Notes: a model not told the origin generated them from the letters alone. A stretch of 64,000 nucleotides of DNA from Sulfitobacter undariae (GCF_014196805.1 NZ_JACIEI010000001.1:248001-312000); one strand, 5' to 3'. Numbered from the stretch's first letter, positions 10,284 through 20,147 are shown. Translations and numbers: made by a program.

Positions 10284-11197
10284 CCACACCAACAACACGC
10301 GCAGGCTTTGTTGCCCTGATTGGCGAACCGAACGCGGGCAAGTCTACTCTTTTGAACCGTATGGTTGGTGCCAAGGTCTCGATCGTGACGCATAAGGTGC
10401 AAACCACACGTGCGCGTATTCGCGGTGTGGCGATGGCGGGTGATAGCCAGATTGTGTTTGTGGACACGCCCGGATTGTTCCAGCCCAAACGCCGTTTGGA
10501 CCGCGCGATGGTTGCTGCCGCTTGGGGCGGTGCCGCGGATGCGGACTTGGTGGTGTTGCTGGTTGAGGCGCAGCGCGGTGTGACCGAAGGCGTCGAAAAA
10601 ATTCTGGAGCGCCTGAACGAGATCGGTTCAAATGCGCGTGTGGCGCTGGCGATCAACAAGATCGACCGCGTCGAAGCGCCTGTTTTGCTCGGGTTGAGCC
10701 AAAAACTGAACGACGCCTATCCATTTGCAGAAACATTTATGATTTCCGCCGAGAAAGGCCATGGCGTCGAAGTCTTGCGCAACTGGCTGGCTGGGGAAGT
10801 ACCTGAAGGCCCATGGTTGTATCCTGATGATCAGATTGCGGATCTGCCAATGCGCATGATTGCGGCAGAGATGACCCGCGAGAAATTGACCCTGCGTCTG
10901 CACCAAGAACTGCCTTACCAATTGACCGTTGAGACGGAAAATTGGGAGGAGCGCAAAGATGGATCAGCCAAGATTGACCAGCTGATCTATGTGGTGCGCG
11001 ATGGGCATAAAGGCATTATCCTTGGCTCGAAGGGCGAAACCATCAAAGCGGTGGGCAAAGCTGCACGCGAGGAAATGGAAGAGTTTCTAGGGCGCAAGGT
11101 GCATCTGTTTTTGCAGGTTAAAGTGCGCCCGAATTGGTTGGAAGAATCCGAGCGTTACTCCGAAATGGGGTTGGAGTTTAAGGACGGCAACCAATGA
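10280..11197 (+). CDS. era: GTPase Era
   Basis: Era binds the 3' end of 16S rRNA and supports 30S maturation. The 305-residue protein has a TRAFAC GTPase domain (G1 [11 protein letters not shown]2 around [10 protein letters not shown]3 DTPG, G4 NKID, G5 ISAEKG) and a C-terminal KH domain (about 210-290; [18 protein letters not shown]). It is translationally coupled to rnc, so an rRNA-processing nuclease and a ribosome-assembly GTPase are co-expressed, the standard arrangement. Confidence 0.97.
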   Translation: MTTPTTRAGFVALIGEPNAGKSTLLNRMVGAKVSIVTHKVQTTRARIRGVAMAGDSQIVFVDTPGLFQPKRRLDRAMVAAAWGGAADADLVVLLVEAQRGVTEGVEKILERLNEIGSNARVALAINKIDRVEAPVLLGLSQKLNDAYPFAETFMISAEKGHGVEVLRNWLAGEVPEGPWLYPDDQIADLPMRMIAAEMTREKLTLRLHQELPYQLTVETENWEERKDGSAKIDQLIYVVRDGHKGIILGSKGETIKAVGKAAREEMEEFLGRKVHLFLQVKVRPNWLEESERYSEMGLEFKDGNQ

Positions 11198-11261
11198 CAG
11201 GCCGCAATGCCTGCGGTTGTTGTAGGATTAAGTTTGCTAACAAAATGAAGGCGGGGATGTC

Positions 11262-11591
11262 GTGCCCCGTCTAACGGCCCGTTTCTGGGTCGATGCCTAT
11301 CTGGCGCGGTTGAGGATGTTCGATATCCCCGCATTTGTTGTGGCGCATGGGGATGACACTGGCGGCGCTGTATTGGTGAAGCTGGCTACCTTGGATGGCA
11401 ATGCCATCGTGTTTCAACGGTCGTTTGATTTGATGAGCGGCGAGCGGGTCTGGGTCGAGCTATCGGCGGGGCCAGAGCGCGATGTAGATGATGCAATCAC
11501 GCGCCAACGAGGATTTGATCCGGATATTTGGGTGATCGAAGTAGAAGATCGTGCGGGGCGGCATTTGCTGGATCAAGAGGGCTTGGGCTGA
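11262..11591 (+). CDS. DUF1491 family protein
   Basis: This 109-residue protein of unknown function starts at a GTG preceded by GCGGGGA. It is recognisable as DUF1491, a small alphaproteobacterial family: it begins [17 protein letters not shown] and contains [15 protein letters not shown] and [14 protein letters not shown]. It has no signal peptide or membrane segment, so it is probably cytoplasmic. Its last base is shared with the recO start (TGATG). Constant residence between era and recO suggests a link to RNA/DNA maintenance, but that is inference from position. Confidence 0.8.
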   Translation: MPRLTARFWVDAYLARLRMFDIPAFVVAHGDDTGGAVLVKLATLDGNAIVFQRSFDLMSGERVWVELSAGPERDVDDAITRQRGFDPDIWVIEVEDRAGRHLLDQEGLG

Positions 11592-12316
11592 TGGAATGGC
11601 GCGATCAGGGGATACTACTGAGCGCGCGCCGCCACGGCGAAACCTCCACCATCATAGAAGTGTTCACTCCAGAGCATGGCCGCCACGCAGGGATTGTGCG
11701 CGGCGGGACCAGCCGAAAGATCGCACCGATATTGCAGCCCGGTGCGCAGTTGGACGTGACCTGGCGTGCGCGGTTAGAGGATCACATTGGCGCTTTCACG
11801 GTTGAACCTGTGCGAAGCCGCGCGGCGATTGCAATGGGGGGGCGGCTTGCGCTTGCGGGGTTAAATGCCGTGACGGGGCTGGCAGCGTTCTCGCTCCCCG
11901 AACGTGAAGTCCATCTGCCTCTCTATCACCGAACCGAGGCTGTTTTGGATTTGTTGGGCCAAGACGAGATTTGGCCCTTGGCCTATTTGCGTTGGGAGCT
12001 AAGCCTTTTGGAAGAGTTGGGCTATGGGCTTGATCTGACCAGTTGTGCTGTGACAGGCGCAACCGAGGATTTGGCCTATGTCTCGCCTAAATCGGGACGT
12101 GCGGTGTCGCGAACTGGGGCAGGGGAATGGGCGGCGCGGCTGTTGCCTTTGCCTGCGGTGTTACGCGGTGAGGGGCAGGCAGAAGATGCGCAGATTGTGC
12201 GAGGGTTGCAGACAACCGGATATTTCCTGACGCATCACCTGGCGGCAGGTTTGGGCAGTAGGCCTTTGCCGCAGGCACGGGCGCGGTTTGTTGAAGCGCT
12301 TATTCGGTCGCTTTGA
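11591..12316 (+). CDS. recO: DNA repair protein RecO
   Basis: RecO loads RecA on SSB-coated single-stranded DNA with RecR. The 241-residue protein has the N-terminal OB-fold ([34 protein letters not shown]) and the helical C-terminal domain ([25 protein letters not shown], ending [13 protein letters not shown]). The family zinc-cysteine pattern is incomplete: only one Cys is seen near residue 148, as in many alphaproteobacterial RecO proteins. It is the last gene of the rpoZ-to-recO run. Its 3' end overlaps the convergent META-domain gene by 17 bp. Confidence 0.94.
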   Translation: MEWRDQGILLSARRHGETSTIIEVFTPEHGRHAGIVRGGTSRKIAPILQPGAQLDVTWRARLEDHIGAFTVEPVRSRAAIAMGGRLALAGLNAVTGLAAFSLPEREVHLPLYHRTEAVLDLLGQDEIWPLAYLRWELSLLEELGYGLDLTSCAVTGATEDLAYVSPKSGRAVSRTGAGEWAARLLPLPAVLRGEGQAEDAQIVRGLQTTGYFLTHHLAAGLGSRPLPQARARFVEALIRSL

Positions 12317-12698
12317 AGATCATTTCCAGACCTTCTGGATTGGACAAGATGAGTGTGTCATCGACAACTTCGATTAAAGTTGCTGCTTTGAGAGAGTCTA
12401 AGAACACAGTCTCGGCACGCATGTCAGGGCAGGCGCGGCGGGTGCTGCCGATAGGACCGGCTTGGAACCACGGATAGGGGGCATCCATTGCGCCAAAATA
12501 GCTGTTGCAAGGTCCGTTGCCCGCGATCTGACCTACTTCGGGAAAGGTCAGCGTGGCAGGGGCTGGGAAGATATTTCCATTCAGGGTTTTCAGGGTCCAG
12601 ACGTGATCAGCCCCACCATAGGCGCTGACTGTTTCGTCTTTCCGGCAGGCGGCGGTTAGCGACAGGGCAATGAGGAGCGGAATCAATACTGTCTTCAT
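12300..12698 (-). CDS. META-domain (HslJ-like) lipoprotein
   Basis: This 132-residue protein has a signal peptide ending in a lipobox (LSLTAAC, Cys 18), so it is a predicted lipoprotein. The mature part is a META domain: [19 protein letters not shown], then the hallmark [12 protein letters not shown] and a C-terminal [16 protein letters not shown] proteins such as E. coli HslJ are linked to novobiocin and stress tolerance without a known mechanism. The gene follows the TetR regulator with a 4-bp overlap, and its end overlaps the end of recO on the other strand. Confidence 0.85.
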   Translation of the reverse strand: MKTVLIPLLIALSLTAACRKDETVSAYGGADHVWTLKTLNGNIFPAPATLTFPEVGQIAGNGPCNSYFGAMDAPYPWFQAGPIGSTRRACPDMRAETVFLDSLKAATLIEVVDDTLILSNPEGLEMIFKATE

Positions 12699-13216
12699 GA
12701 GAGCGCCAGAATCGTATCTACTAATGCGTCAAATGCTGCCTGTGGGTCTGTCGTTGTGTGAGACTGGGGCAGGCCGATCAATGTGGCAAGAATGGCATGT
12801 GCAAAAGCGGGGTTGCGCAGGCCAAAGTGGTTTAGCAGGTGCTGCAAATATGTCAGCCGTTCGGCGTCGACCTCTGCCATGCTGGCGGCAACTGATGGTT
12901 CGGATTGCGCCCAGATCCGCAGGGCTGATTCTGTTGGTGACTTTAGTATATTGTGGCCAAAGGTCCGTAGGCGCGTATCGGGAGCACCCTCGGTTGTGAG
13001 CTGTTCTACAACGTCGGCTAATGCGTTTGAGTGCCACTGGCGGGTGAGTGCCGCATGATACGCAGGGACGTCTTTGAAGTGCCAGTAAAAGGAGCCTTTG
13101 GTTGTGCCAAGGCGGCGGGCCAAAGGTTCTGCGGCGAGGCTGGCAGGCCCATCGCTACATAGCGCCGAAAACCCAGCGTCGATCCATTTTTCGGGAGAAA
13201 GGCGTGTTGTGCTCAT
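12695..13216 (-). CDS. TetR/AcrR family transcriptional regulator
   Basis: A 173-residue regulator. The N-terminal TetR helix-turn-helix covers about residues 8-55; LARRLGTTKGSFYWHFKDVPAYHAAL is the recognition helix and following helix. The C-terminal ligand domain is divergent and gives no clue to the effector. I used ATG 13216 (MSTTRLSPEKW); a further in-frame ATG at 13252 would add 12 unlikely residues. It overlaps the META lipoprotein gene by 4 bp, so the pair is co-transcribed and the lipoprotein may be under its control (inference). Confidence 0.88.
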   Translation of the reverse strand: MSTTRLSPEKWIDAGFSALCSDGPASLAAEPLARRLGTTKGSFYWHFKDVPAYHAALTRQWHSNALADVVEQLTTEGAPDTRLRTFGHNILKSPTESALRIWAQSEPSVAASMAEVDAERLTYLQHLLNHFGLRNPAFAHAILATLIGLPQSHTTTDPQAAFDALVDTILALS

Positions 13217-13279
13217 GGCAAAACAGCTAAGCGCAGACGGGGTGCACTGCAAGGCGCGCCCCGTCCATGTCGGCGAAGT

Positions 13280-14929
13280 TTAGCCCAGTATGCGGCGGGC
13301 GATGACTTGGGCCTGAATTTCAGCCGCCCCCTCAAAGATGTTGAGAATACGCGCATCACACAGCACACGGCTGATCTTATATTCCAGCGCAAAGCCGTTG
13401 CCGCCGTGGATTTGCAAGCCGTTATCAGCAGCGGCCCATGCCACGCGTGCACCCAGCAATTTCGCCATGCCCGCTTCTACGTCACAACGACGACCGCCGT
13501 CCTTCTGCGCTGCAGAGAAGTAGGTCAACTGGCGGGCAACCATGATTTCCACTGCCATCATCGCCAGTTTGGAAGATACACGTGGGAAGTTGATGAGGGA
13601 TTTGCCGAACTGCTTGCGGTCGATCGCGTATTGCATCGATATGTCGAGGGCGCATTGGGCCACACCAATGGCGCGTGCGGCGGTTTGGATGCGTGCGCTC
13701 TCAAAGGTTTCCATCAGCTGTTTAAAGCCTTTGCCCTCTTTTCCGCCCAGCAGGTTTTCGCCTTTGACCTCAAAGCCGTCAAATGCCAATTCATATTCCT
13801 TCATGCCACGGTAGCCGAGAACTTCGATCTCGCCGCCCGTCATGCCGTCAGTTGGGAAGGGATTTTCATCGTCGCCGGGCGTTTTTTCGGCCAAGAACAT
13901 GGACAGGCCTTTGTAGTCCGACGTTGCCGGATCGGTGCGGGCCAGCAGGGTCATGACATGGGTACGTGCGGCATGGGTGATCCATGTTTTGTTGCCCGTG
14001 ACCTTATATGTTTCGCCTTCTTTCACCGCACGCGTGCGCAGCGACCCCAGATCGGAACCTGTGTTTGGTTCTGTGAATACCGCTGTGGGCAGGGTTTCAG
14101 CAGAGGCGATTCTGGGCAGCCATTTTTGTTTTTGCTCATCTGTGCCACCGGCGATGATCAGTTCCGCCGCGATCTCGGAGCGCGTGCCGAGAGACCCGAC
14201 GCCGATGTAGCCGCGTGAGAGCTCTTCGGAAACAACACACATGGATGCTTTGGACAGGCCGAGGCCGCCGAATTCTTCTGGGATGGTCAGGCCGAACACA
14301 CCCATTTCTGCCAGTTCGTTGATGATCTCGATCGGGATCAGCTCATCCTTGAGGTGCCATTCATGGGCGAAGGGCTCTACCTTTTCCACAGCATAGCGGC
14401 GGAACTGCTCGCGGATCATCTCCAACTCTTCGTCGAGGCCGGTCGCACCGACTGTGACATTGGCGGAGTGTTCTTGCATCAACTCAACCAAGCGGGTGCG
14501 GGCAGCTTGGGTGTTGCCGCCTTGCGTTAGAGCCTGAATTGCAGGCTCCATCAGGCCGCGCTGGTCGTCTTGGGATAGGCCGAGGTCCTGAAGGCGTACG
14601 ATTTCGCCTTGGTTCATCTGGATGCCGCCGTAGATCTGCCACAGGTATTCACCAAAGGCGATCTGGTGGATCAAGGCTTCGGTCTCGCCGAACTTACCTT
14701 CGCTTTGCAGGGCTTCTGCCCAAGATTGCATCTGGCGCAGTGCTTGGGCGTAAGTGGCAAGCCATGCCAGCCCATGCGCGGCTGTTTGGTTTGCTTCTAC
14801 CAGCGGATTGGAGACGCGGCCACTGTCGGTGACCATGGCGCGGACTGTGTCCGTTGCTCGCGTTAAAATTGCCTCGACCGGCGCAAGAGTTGCTGCCGTT
14901 TGCTCCAGAAGATTGTCCAGAAGTGCCAT
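13280..14929 (-). CDS. mcd: (2S)-methylsuccinyl-CoA dehydrogenase
   Basis: A 549-residue acyl-CoA dehydrogenase-fold flavoprotein that oxidises methylsuccinyl-CoA to mesaconyl-CoA in the ethylmalonyl-CoA pathway. The core (about 165-549) has the ACAD signatures FTEPNTGSDLGSLRT and QIHGGNGFALEYKISRVLCDARILNIFEGAAEIQ, the latter carrying the probable catalytic Glu region. What singles out Mcd is the N-terminal extension of about 160 helical residues, absent from ordinary 380-residue acyl-CoA dehydrogenases but present in Rhodobacter Mcd. Electrons should pass to ETF, encoded at 26.8-28.5 kb. It is monocistronic and divergent from the TauE gene. The name rests on overall resemblance and the extension. 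Confidence 0.85.
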   Translation of the reverse strand: MALLDNLLEQTAATLAPVEAILTRATDTVRAMVTDSGRVSNPLVEANQTAAHGLAWLATYAQALRQMQSWAEALQSEGKFGETEALIHQIAFGEYLWQIYGGIQMNQGEIVRLQDLGLSQDDQRGLMEPAIQALTQGGNTQAARTRLVELMQEHSANVTVGATGLDEELEMIREQFRRYAVEKVEPFAHEWHLKDELIPIEIINELAEMGVFGLTIPEEFGGLGLSKASMCVVSEELSRGYIGVGSLGTRSEIAAELIIAGGTDEQKQKWLPRIASAETLPTAVFTEPNTGSDLGSLRTRAVKEGETYKVTGNKTWITHAARTHVMTLLARTDPATSDYKGLSMFLAEKTPGDDENPFPTDGMTGGEIEVLGYRGMKEYELAFDGFEVKGENLLGGKEGKGFKQLMETFESARIQTAARAIGVAQCALDISMQYAIDRKQFGKSLINFPRVSSKLAMMAVEIMVARQLTYFSAAQKDGGRRCDVEAGMAKLLGARVAWAAADNGLQIHGGNGFALEYKISRVLCDARILNIFEGAAEIQAQVIARRILG

Positions 14930-15110
14930 CTATCAAAATCCTTTATAACTTGGCGGAAAGCATAATCACTTTGCAGGTGCAGCGCAACAAAGATACGTTT
15001 GGTTGTTTAGATTTGGTTTAAAATTTCTCGGAGGCGTGGCCGCACTGTTTTCGTGCAGGTTGAAAACCAGATTTGACGTGCTACTTTCTTTTCGTTTGTT
15101 ATGAAGCAGC

Positions 15111-15878
15111 ATGGACATAATTTTCCCGCTGCTCACCCCGAATGAACTTTTGATTGCATGCCTGATCGCCGTTCTGGCGGGCTTCGTTAAGGGGGTGGTG
15201 GGCTTTGCCATGCCTTTGGTGCTGGTGTCCGGCCTTACGACCTTTATGTCGCCAGAGCTTGCGCTCGCAGGGTTGATTGTCCCTACTGTGATCACCAATG
15301 CGCATCAGGCTTTGCGCCAAGGAATCCCCGCGGCAAGAAAATCTGTGGTGGATTTTAAGGTGTTTCTGTTGGCGGGGCTGTTGGCCTTACTTGCAACCGC
15401 GCAAATGGTGCGGGTGTTTCCCGATCAGGTGATGATGGCTGTGATTGGCGTGCCCGTTACATTTTTCGCATTGCTGCAACTTGGCGGTCATCAGTTTCAA
15501 TTGTCCGGCCGTAGTCGCAGCATAGAAGTTGTTGCAGGGGCAATCGCAGGCGGGCTGGGGGGCGTGTCTGGTATTTGGGGGCCACCTACGGTTGCCTATC
15601 TGACAGCATTAAACACGCCTAAGCATGACCAAATTAGGATACAAGGCGTTATTTACGGCCTTGGTGCTGTTGTGCTGCTGTTTGCACATATTGGTTCTGG
15701 TGTGCTGCGCGCTGAGACGATTGGATTTTCACTGGCGTTGGTGCCGACCGCCTACTTGGGTATGCGGATTGGTCTGTCTGCCATGGATCGAATAAATCAA
15801 ATCGTCTTTAAGCGCGCTACACTATTTGTGTTGTTGGTGGCCGGACTTAATTTGATCCGGCGGGCGTGGATGGGGTGA
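15111..15878 (+). CDS. Sulfite exporter TauE/SafE (TSUP) family permease
   Basis: A 255-residue inner-membrane protein with about eight helices. TSUP features are the N-terminal FVKGVVGFAMPLVLV, the internal repeat-like GGLGGVSGIWGPPTVAYLTAL and the small-residue-rich helices. Family members move sulfite, sulfoacetate or other organic anions, but the substrate here cannot be told. It is alone, divergent from mcd (181 bp) and ends one base before the convergent XRE gene. The ATG at 15111 is preceded by a weak ribosome site (GAAGCAGC). Confidence 0.85.
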   Translation: MDIIFPLLTPNELLIACLIAVLAGFVKGVVGFAMPLVLVSGLTTFMSPELALAGLIVPTVITNAHQALRQGIPAARKSVVDFKVFLLAGLLALLATAQMVRVFPDQVMMAVIGVPVTFFALLQLGGHQFQLSGRSRSIEVVAGAIAGGLGGVSGIWGPPTVAYLTALNTPKHDQIRIQGVIYGLGAVVLLFAHIGSGVLRAETIGFSLALVPTAYLGMRIGLSAMDRINQIVFKRATLFVLLVAGLNLIRRAWMG

Positions 15879-16241
15879 TTACCCCTGACGCCCGACTGCC
15901 ATCCCCGAAATATCTTCGATAAACGTCACGATTCTGGTTTTGACCGTTTCGTCTTCGATGGCAGCCAGAGCCTTTGAAATTGTAGTACTTGTGTTGCACG
16001 GAGTTACTTCTGAGTCGTTAGCTCCGTTTACGCCCTCAAAGAAATAGGCGGGCGAAACATCAAAAATCTGGGCCAGTTCGAACAAGCGGCTGGCCGCAAT
16101 TCTGTTTGAGCCGATCTCGTACTTTTGGATTTGCTGAAAGGACAAGCCAAGCCGCTGTGCAATATCAGTCTGAGAATGTCTGCGAAGAGTTCGGATTTGT
16201 TTAAGCTTTTGTCCAACATGGACGTCAACAGGGTGTGCCAT
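15879..16241 (-). CDS. XRE/Cro-CI family transcriptional regulator
   Basis: This 120-residue protein has a typical lambda-repressor-like helix-turn-helix at about residues 8-65 (VGQKLKQIRTLRRHSQTDIAQRLGLSFQQIQKYE, then GSNRIAASRLFELAQIF). The remaining 50 residues probably form a dimerisation or linker helix. Small regulators of this shape are common in rhizobia and Roseobacters and often have unknown targets. ATG 16241 has AAGG nine bases upstream; an ATG two codons earlier is possible. It is divergent from a LysR-like gene, and the shared region holds a perfect inverted repeat, suggesting autoregulation. Confidence 0.88.
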   Translation of the reverse strand: MAHPVDVHVGQKLKQIRTLRRHSQTDIAQRLGLSFQQIQKYEIGSNRIAASRLFELAQIFDVSPAYFFEGVNGANDSEVTPCNTSTTISKALAAIEDETVKTRIVTFIEDISGMAVGRQG

Positions 16242-16297
16242 AATCATTAACCTTAGGTTGTGTGGCTGAAGTTTTGCGAAAATTTCGACATTTGATC

Positions 16298-16340
16298 AAC
16301 TGCAAACCCATTTTTACTTTTGAAATAATTGTTTGCAGTT
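16298..16340. promoter_or_regulatory. Perfect 10-bp inverted repeat, candidate operator
   Basis: AACTGCAAAC at 16298-16307 and GTTTGCAGTT at 16331-16340 are exact reverse complements separated by 23 AT-rich bases. They sit in the 165-bp region between the divergent XRE and LysR-like genes. Centre-to-centre spacing is 33 bp, about three helical turns, so the half-sites face the same side of the DNA. There is no T-tract, which argues against a terminator. The most likely reader is one of the two flanking regulators. Confidence 0.55.
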
Positions 16341-16406
16341 TAGAAACGATTATTGACCATTGAGTGAGTGATTGATTTAACTTCAGTGTATGATTTGTGG
16401 TGGGTA

Positions 16407-17321
16407 ATGGTTATGGATCAAAATGTGAACACGGATGCACCTCTGGCTCGATCTACCGAGGTCCCAGCGCTTCTCTTTGAGATGATGCGATCGTTCACGG
16501 TACTGGCGAAAACCCTGAATTTGAGCGTGGCTGTTGAGGAGCTGGGCAGTACGCGGCAGACAGTCCGGCGCCATATCGGCCAGCTGGAAGACGCGATGGG
16601 GTGTAAGTTGTTTGCTGTTGAACAGCGCCGCTATACTTTGACAGATCAGGGAGCACGGGCCGTTGGCCCCGCGCAATGGTTGTTAACCAAGGGGGGTGTT
16701 TGGCACCAAGGGAACTTCCAGAGCATAGACGGCATGTCCCGCATCTCTTATGAGGGGCCCGCGGGGGCGGCTTTTTACCAACAGCAAATCCCTATGTCTG
16801 GTGTTTGGTCAGGTAAGTCCGACCTGTTGCGTGCGGCACTAAAGGCATGGACTTTGAGCGAAGGGAAATTGGAAAGCCTCTACAACAAGGATATTCGCCC
16901 TTACATTTTGGCATTCCGTGCAGCAAAGGACGATTTGATCTGTATGGAGGTAGGCGAAAAGTCGCTCTATTCAAACTGGTTCGGCTGGGCCAATGCCAGA
17001 AGCAGCGTAGGGCGAAATCTGAGCGAATTCGCCTTCACTCAGGAATTTTCGAGCATTGCGGATTCGTCTTTCAGGGATGTTGAAGCGGGGCAGGGGGTCC
17101 GGCTGGATCAGACTGCGATGTGGATACGCAAAAATGCTGACGATCCGCTCGAATGTCTGCTGTACGACCGATTGTTGATGGGGGTGCAGATGCCGGATGG
17201 CACGCCTGCGATCATTTCGGTATGTGATCGCCCCACCGAAATGAAGATCGATGCGTTGGATGCAAATCTGATCAATGAAATTCCCGATAAACTCTGGGTT
17301 GATTTCAGGCTGACGCGCTGA
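16407..17321 (+). CDS. LysR-type HTH regulator with an atypical effector region
   Basis: The N-terminal 80 residues form a LysR winged helix (MMRSFTVLAKTLNLSVAVEELGSTRQTVRRHIGQLEDAMGCKLF, then YTLTDQGARA). The remaining 220 residues do not resemble the usual LysR periplasmic-binding-like domain: they contain aromatic-rich segments such as LYSNWFGWANARS and end with KLWVDFRLTR, more like a PAS- or GAF-type sensor, though I cannot assign a fold. Candidate starts are ATG 16407 (after GGTGGG), ATG 16413 and GTG 16368. It is followed by the pckA terminator of the opposite strand. Confidence 0.65.
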   Translation: MVMDQNVNTDAPLARSTEVPALLFEMMRSFTVLAKTLNLSVAVEELGSTRQTVRRHIGQLEDAMGCKLFAVEQRRYTLTDQGARAVGPAQWLLTKGGVWHQGNFQSIDGMSRISYEGPAGAAFYQQQIPMSGVWSGKSDLLRAALKAWTLSEGKLESLYNKDIRPYILAFRAAKDDLICMEVGEKSLYSNWFGWANARSSVGRNLSEFAFTQEFSSIADSSFRDVEAGQGVRLDQTAMWIRKNADDPLECLLYDRLLMGVQMPDGTPAIISVCDRPTEMKIDALDANLINEIPDKLWVDFRLTR

Positions 17322-17388
17322 TCGCAAATCTGCAATCAAGGTTTACTGTTGCGTCGGCTGGGACCTCCTTAGCGCCGCATAGGTTTTG

Positions 17389-17427
17389 CAAAAAATTAGG
17401 GCCGCTGCATTACAATGCGGCGGCCCT
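17389..17427 (-). terminator. Intrinsic terminator of pckA
   Basis: On the minus strand a 13-bp stem with one mismatch (arms at 17398-17410 and 17415-17427, loop of four) is followed by the run AATTTTTT. It lies 23 bp past the pckA stop codon. The hairpin may also stop the convergent LysR-like transcript, although the plus strand has no T-run. Confidence 0.9.
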
Positions 17428-17449
17428 AAATCTTGGCGACGTTGGCAAT

Positions 17450-19048
17450 TTAGCCGATTTTGGCTGCTTTTACTTCATCGTCGATGTGGGGCATATATTG
17501 CTCAAAGTTCTCAGCGAACATGGCAACCAGCTTTGCAACCTGACGGTCATAGGCTTCTGGATTGTCCCATGTGCGGCGCGGATCAAGCAAGATGTCAGCA
17601 ACGCCGGCTACAGCAACGGGTACTTCGAAGCCAAAATTTTCGTCGGTGCGGAACTTGCCAGCAAGAAGGGACCCGTCAAGCGCAGCTGTGAGCAGCGAGC
17701 GTGTGGCGCGGATCGGCATACGTGATCCCGTGCCATAAGCGCCACCAGTCCAGCCGGTGTTCACCAACCAGCAGGTTGCGCCGTGCTGGGCGATTTTTTC
17801 GCGCAGCAGGTTGCCGTAAACTTCTGGACGGCGCGGCATGAAAGGCGCGCCAAAGCATGTGGAGAATGTGGGCTCTGGCTCAGTTACGCCACGCTCTGTG
17901 CCAGCCACTTTGGAAGTGAAGCCGGACAAGAAGTGATACATCGCTTGTGCTGGGGTCAGTTTGGCGATGGGAGGTAGCGTGCCGAAAGCATCACATGTCA
18001 ACATGATGATGTTCTTGGGGTGCCCGCCAACGGCCTTCTTGGAGGCGTTAGAGATGTAGTGCAGTGGATAGGCGCAGCGCATATTGGCTGTCAGGCTATC
18101 GTCATCGAAATCCAGATCTTTGGTTTCTTCATCATAGACCATGTTTTCGATCACAGTGCCGAATTTCTCGGTTGTGGCGTAAATCTCTGGTTCAGCTTCT
18201 TCGCTGAGGTTGATTGTTTTAGCATAACAGCCGCCCTCAAAGTTGAAGGTACCTGTGTCTGACCAGCCGTGCTCGTCATCGCCGATCAAAGTGCGTTCCG
18301 GATCAGCAGACAGTGTCGTTTTACCCGTGCCTGACAGACCAAAGAAGATCGCGGTGTCTACGGGATTGCCAACAGCGTGGTTGGCCGAGCAGTGCATCGG
18401 CATCACGCCTTTTTCTGGCAGCAAGTAGTTCAGCAGCGAGAAAACGGATTTTTTGTTTTCGCCAGCATACTCGGTGCCGCCGATCAGGATCATCTTGCGA
18501 TCAAAATTCATCGCGATGACGGTTTCGGAACGGCAATCGTGCTTTTTAGGGTCAGCTTGGAATTTAGGGCAGTTGATAACCGTAAAGTCGGCGATGAAGT
18601 CATCCAGTTGGTCGCGGTCGGGGCGACGCATCATGTTGCGGATGAACAGGCCATGCCAAGCAAGCTCGGTTACGAAACGTACGTTAATCGCGTGTTTAGG
18701 GTCTGCGCCGCCGACGAGGTCCTGAACGAAATAGTCGCCGCCCTCCATGTGGGTCAGCATGTCATTGTATAAGGCGTCAAAGCCCTCTTCGGACATTTGA
18801 GCGTTGTTTTCCCACCAGATCGTGTCTTTGACACTATCGGACATGACGACATGTTTGTCCTTTGGGGACCGTCCGGTGAATTTCCCGGTGGTAACAAGGA
18901 ATGAGCCGCCTTTGCCCAAAGAGCCTTCGTCACGTTTGAGCGCCGCTTCAATCAGCGCAGGCTCCATTTGGTTGTAATATACATTGCCCAGCCCTTTGAT
19001 CCCTTGATCGTCGAGGCTGAAGTTCGGGTTGACCCGTCCGGTTTGCAT
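17450..19048 (-). CDS. pckA: Phosphoenolpyruvate carboxykinase (ATP)
   Basis: PckA converts oxaloacetate and ATP to PEP, the entry step of gluconeogenesis. The 532-residue protein has the kinase-1 and kinase-2 loops ([15 protein letters not shown] and LIGDDEHGW), the RSPKDKHVV segment and the oxaloacetate/metal region around [12 protein letters not shown] and [15 protein letters not shown] 19048 (MQTGRVNP) gives a normal length; the open frame extends 25 codons further upstream without family similarity. It is divergent from chvI across 390 bp. In Rhizobium-type bacteria pckA adjacency to chvI-chvG is a known synteny. Confidence 0.97.
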   Translation of the reverse strand: MQTGRVNPNFSLDDQGIKGLGNVYYNQMEPALIEAALKRDEGSLGKGGSFLVTTGKFTGRSPKDKHVVMSDSVKDTIWWENNAQMSEEGFDALYNDMLTHMEGGDYFVQDLVGGADPKHAINVRFVTELAWHGLFIRNMMRRPDRDQLDDFIADFTVINCPKFQADPKKHDCRSETVIAMNFDRKMILIGGTEYAGENKKSVFSLLNYLLPEKGVMPMHCSANHAVGNPVDTAIFFGLSGTGKTTLSADPERTLIGDDEHGWSDTGTFNFEGGCYAKTINLSEEAEPEIYATTEKFGTVIENMVYDEETKDLDFDDDSLTANMRCAYPLHYISNASKKAVGGHPKNIIMLTCDAFGTLPPIAKLTPAQAMYHFLSGFTSKVAGTERGVTEPEPTFSTCFGAPFMPRRPEVYGNLLREKIAQHGATCWLVNTGWTGGAYGTGSRMPIRATRSLLTAALDGSLLAGKFRTDENFGFEVPVAVAGVADILLDPRRTWDNPEAYDRQVAKLVAMFAENFEQYMPHIDDEVKAAKIG

Positions 19049-19438
19049 GCAATGACTCCTTTGGAAACTGCGCGAATGACACAGCGAAATGGGAAATGCC
19101 CGAGACAGAATGCGCGCGGGCATATGTGGAATATTGGCCTCTTAGCACGATGATTTGTGGCTTGAACAGCCGTGTTTCTATAGTTAGCGCCACCACAAGA
19201 CCAATTGCAGCAGCAGGTTTTGGAATGGCACTTTGTTGCACGGATTGTTTCGCATTAGGCGATTTGAAATGGCGTTTTAGGGAGGAATGTGAGGCAATTT
19301 AGCCATTCGTAAACAAATTATGGCTGAAATGAGACTGTAGGCACTGCAGATTCGCAGTTAGGGATTGATTCGACTGCACAAGGAGTGATCAATGTATGAA
19401 AAACTAAAAACACGTTGAGCAGCACAAGGAAACAGGCA
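19049..19438. other. Divergent intergenic region between pckA and chvI
   Basis: This 390-bp gap contains no coding frame with support. It must carry the promoters of both pckA and the chvI operon. One imperfect inverted repeat is visible: TTTAGCCAT at 19298-19306 against ATGGCTGAA at 19320-19328. I could not identify convincing -35/-10 pairs. Confidence 0.5.
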
Positions 19439-20140
19439 ATGTCTAAAATTGCATTGGTAGATGACGACAGGAATATCCTGACGTCGGTCTCGATGACACT
19501 CGAAGCCGAGGGCTTTGAGGTGGAAACATATAATGACGGTCAGGCAGCATTGGACGCTTTTAACAAGCGGATGCCGGATATGGCGGTTCTGGATATCAAG
19601 ATGCCGCGTATGGACGGGATGGACCTTCTCCAGCGCCTGCGCCAAAAATCGGCTATGCCTGTGATCTTCCTTACGTCGAAAGATGACGAGATTGATGAAG
19701 TGCTGGGTTTGCGCATGGGCGCGGACGACTACGTGAAGAAACCGTTTTCTCAGCGCCTTTTGGTTGAGCGTATCCGCGCCTTGCTGCGCCGTCAGGATGC
19801 GGTGGCCACGGATGAAGTGGGAGAGACCGAAGAGACCAAAGTGATGGAGCGCGGGGATCTGCGGATGGACCCGTTGCGCCATGCTGTTGCATGGAAGGGG
19901 AAAGATGTCTCTCTTACCGTCACTGAATTTTTGTTGCTGCAGGCATTGGCCCAACGCCCGGGTTTTGTTAAGTCGCGCGACCAACTGATGGACGTGGCGT
20001 ATGATGATCAGGTTTATGTTGATGACCGCACAATCGACAGCCACATCAAACGCCTGCGCAAAAAAATGCGCACCGCAGATGATGAGTTCTCAGCAATTGA
20101 GACACTTTACGGGATTGGCTACCGCTATAATGAAGATTAA
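19439..20140 (+). CDS. chvI: Response regulator ChvI
   Basis: A 233-residue OmpR-type regulator that acts with ChvG in envelope and acid stress signalling. The receiver domain has acidic pocket residues D8-D10 (LVDDDRN), phospho-acceptor D52 (AVLDIKMP), and the switch Thr/Lys (IFLTSK, KKPF). The C-terminal winged helix (about 135-233) has [31 protein letters not shown] and [15 protein letters not shown] 19439 follows AAGGAAACAGG. The downstream chvG starts after a 7-bp gap. Assignment to ChvI over other OmpR regulators rests on the neighbourhood pckA-chvI-chvG-hprK. Confidence 0.9.
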   Translation: MSKIALVDDDRNILTSVSMTLEAEGFEVETYNDGQAALDAFNKRMPDMAVLDIKMPRMDGMDLLQRLRQKSAMPVIFLTSKDDEIDEVLGLRMGADDYVKKPFSQRLLVERIRALLRRQDAVATDEVGETEETKVMERGDLRMDPLRHAVAWKGKDVSLTVTEFLLLQALAQRPGFVKSRDQLMDVAYDDQVYVDDRTIDSHIKRLRKKMRTADDEFSAIETLYGIGYRYNED

Positions 20141-20147
20141 TCGCTAA

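Noticed and set aside
13307-14218. A 303-codon open frame on the plus strand opposite mcd
   Set aside because: It is fully antisense to a well-supported gene, shows no family features and has the low-quality, Cys/His/Arg-rich composition of a shadow frame.
15879-16241. The XRE regulator as an antitoxin or phage repressor
   Set aside because: No toxin gene adjoins it and its neighbours are an exporter and a LysR-like regulator, so an ordinary regulator is the simpler reading.
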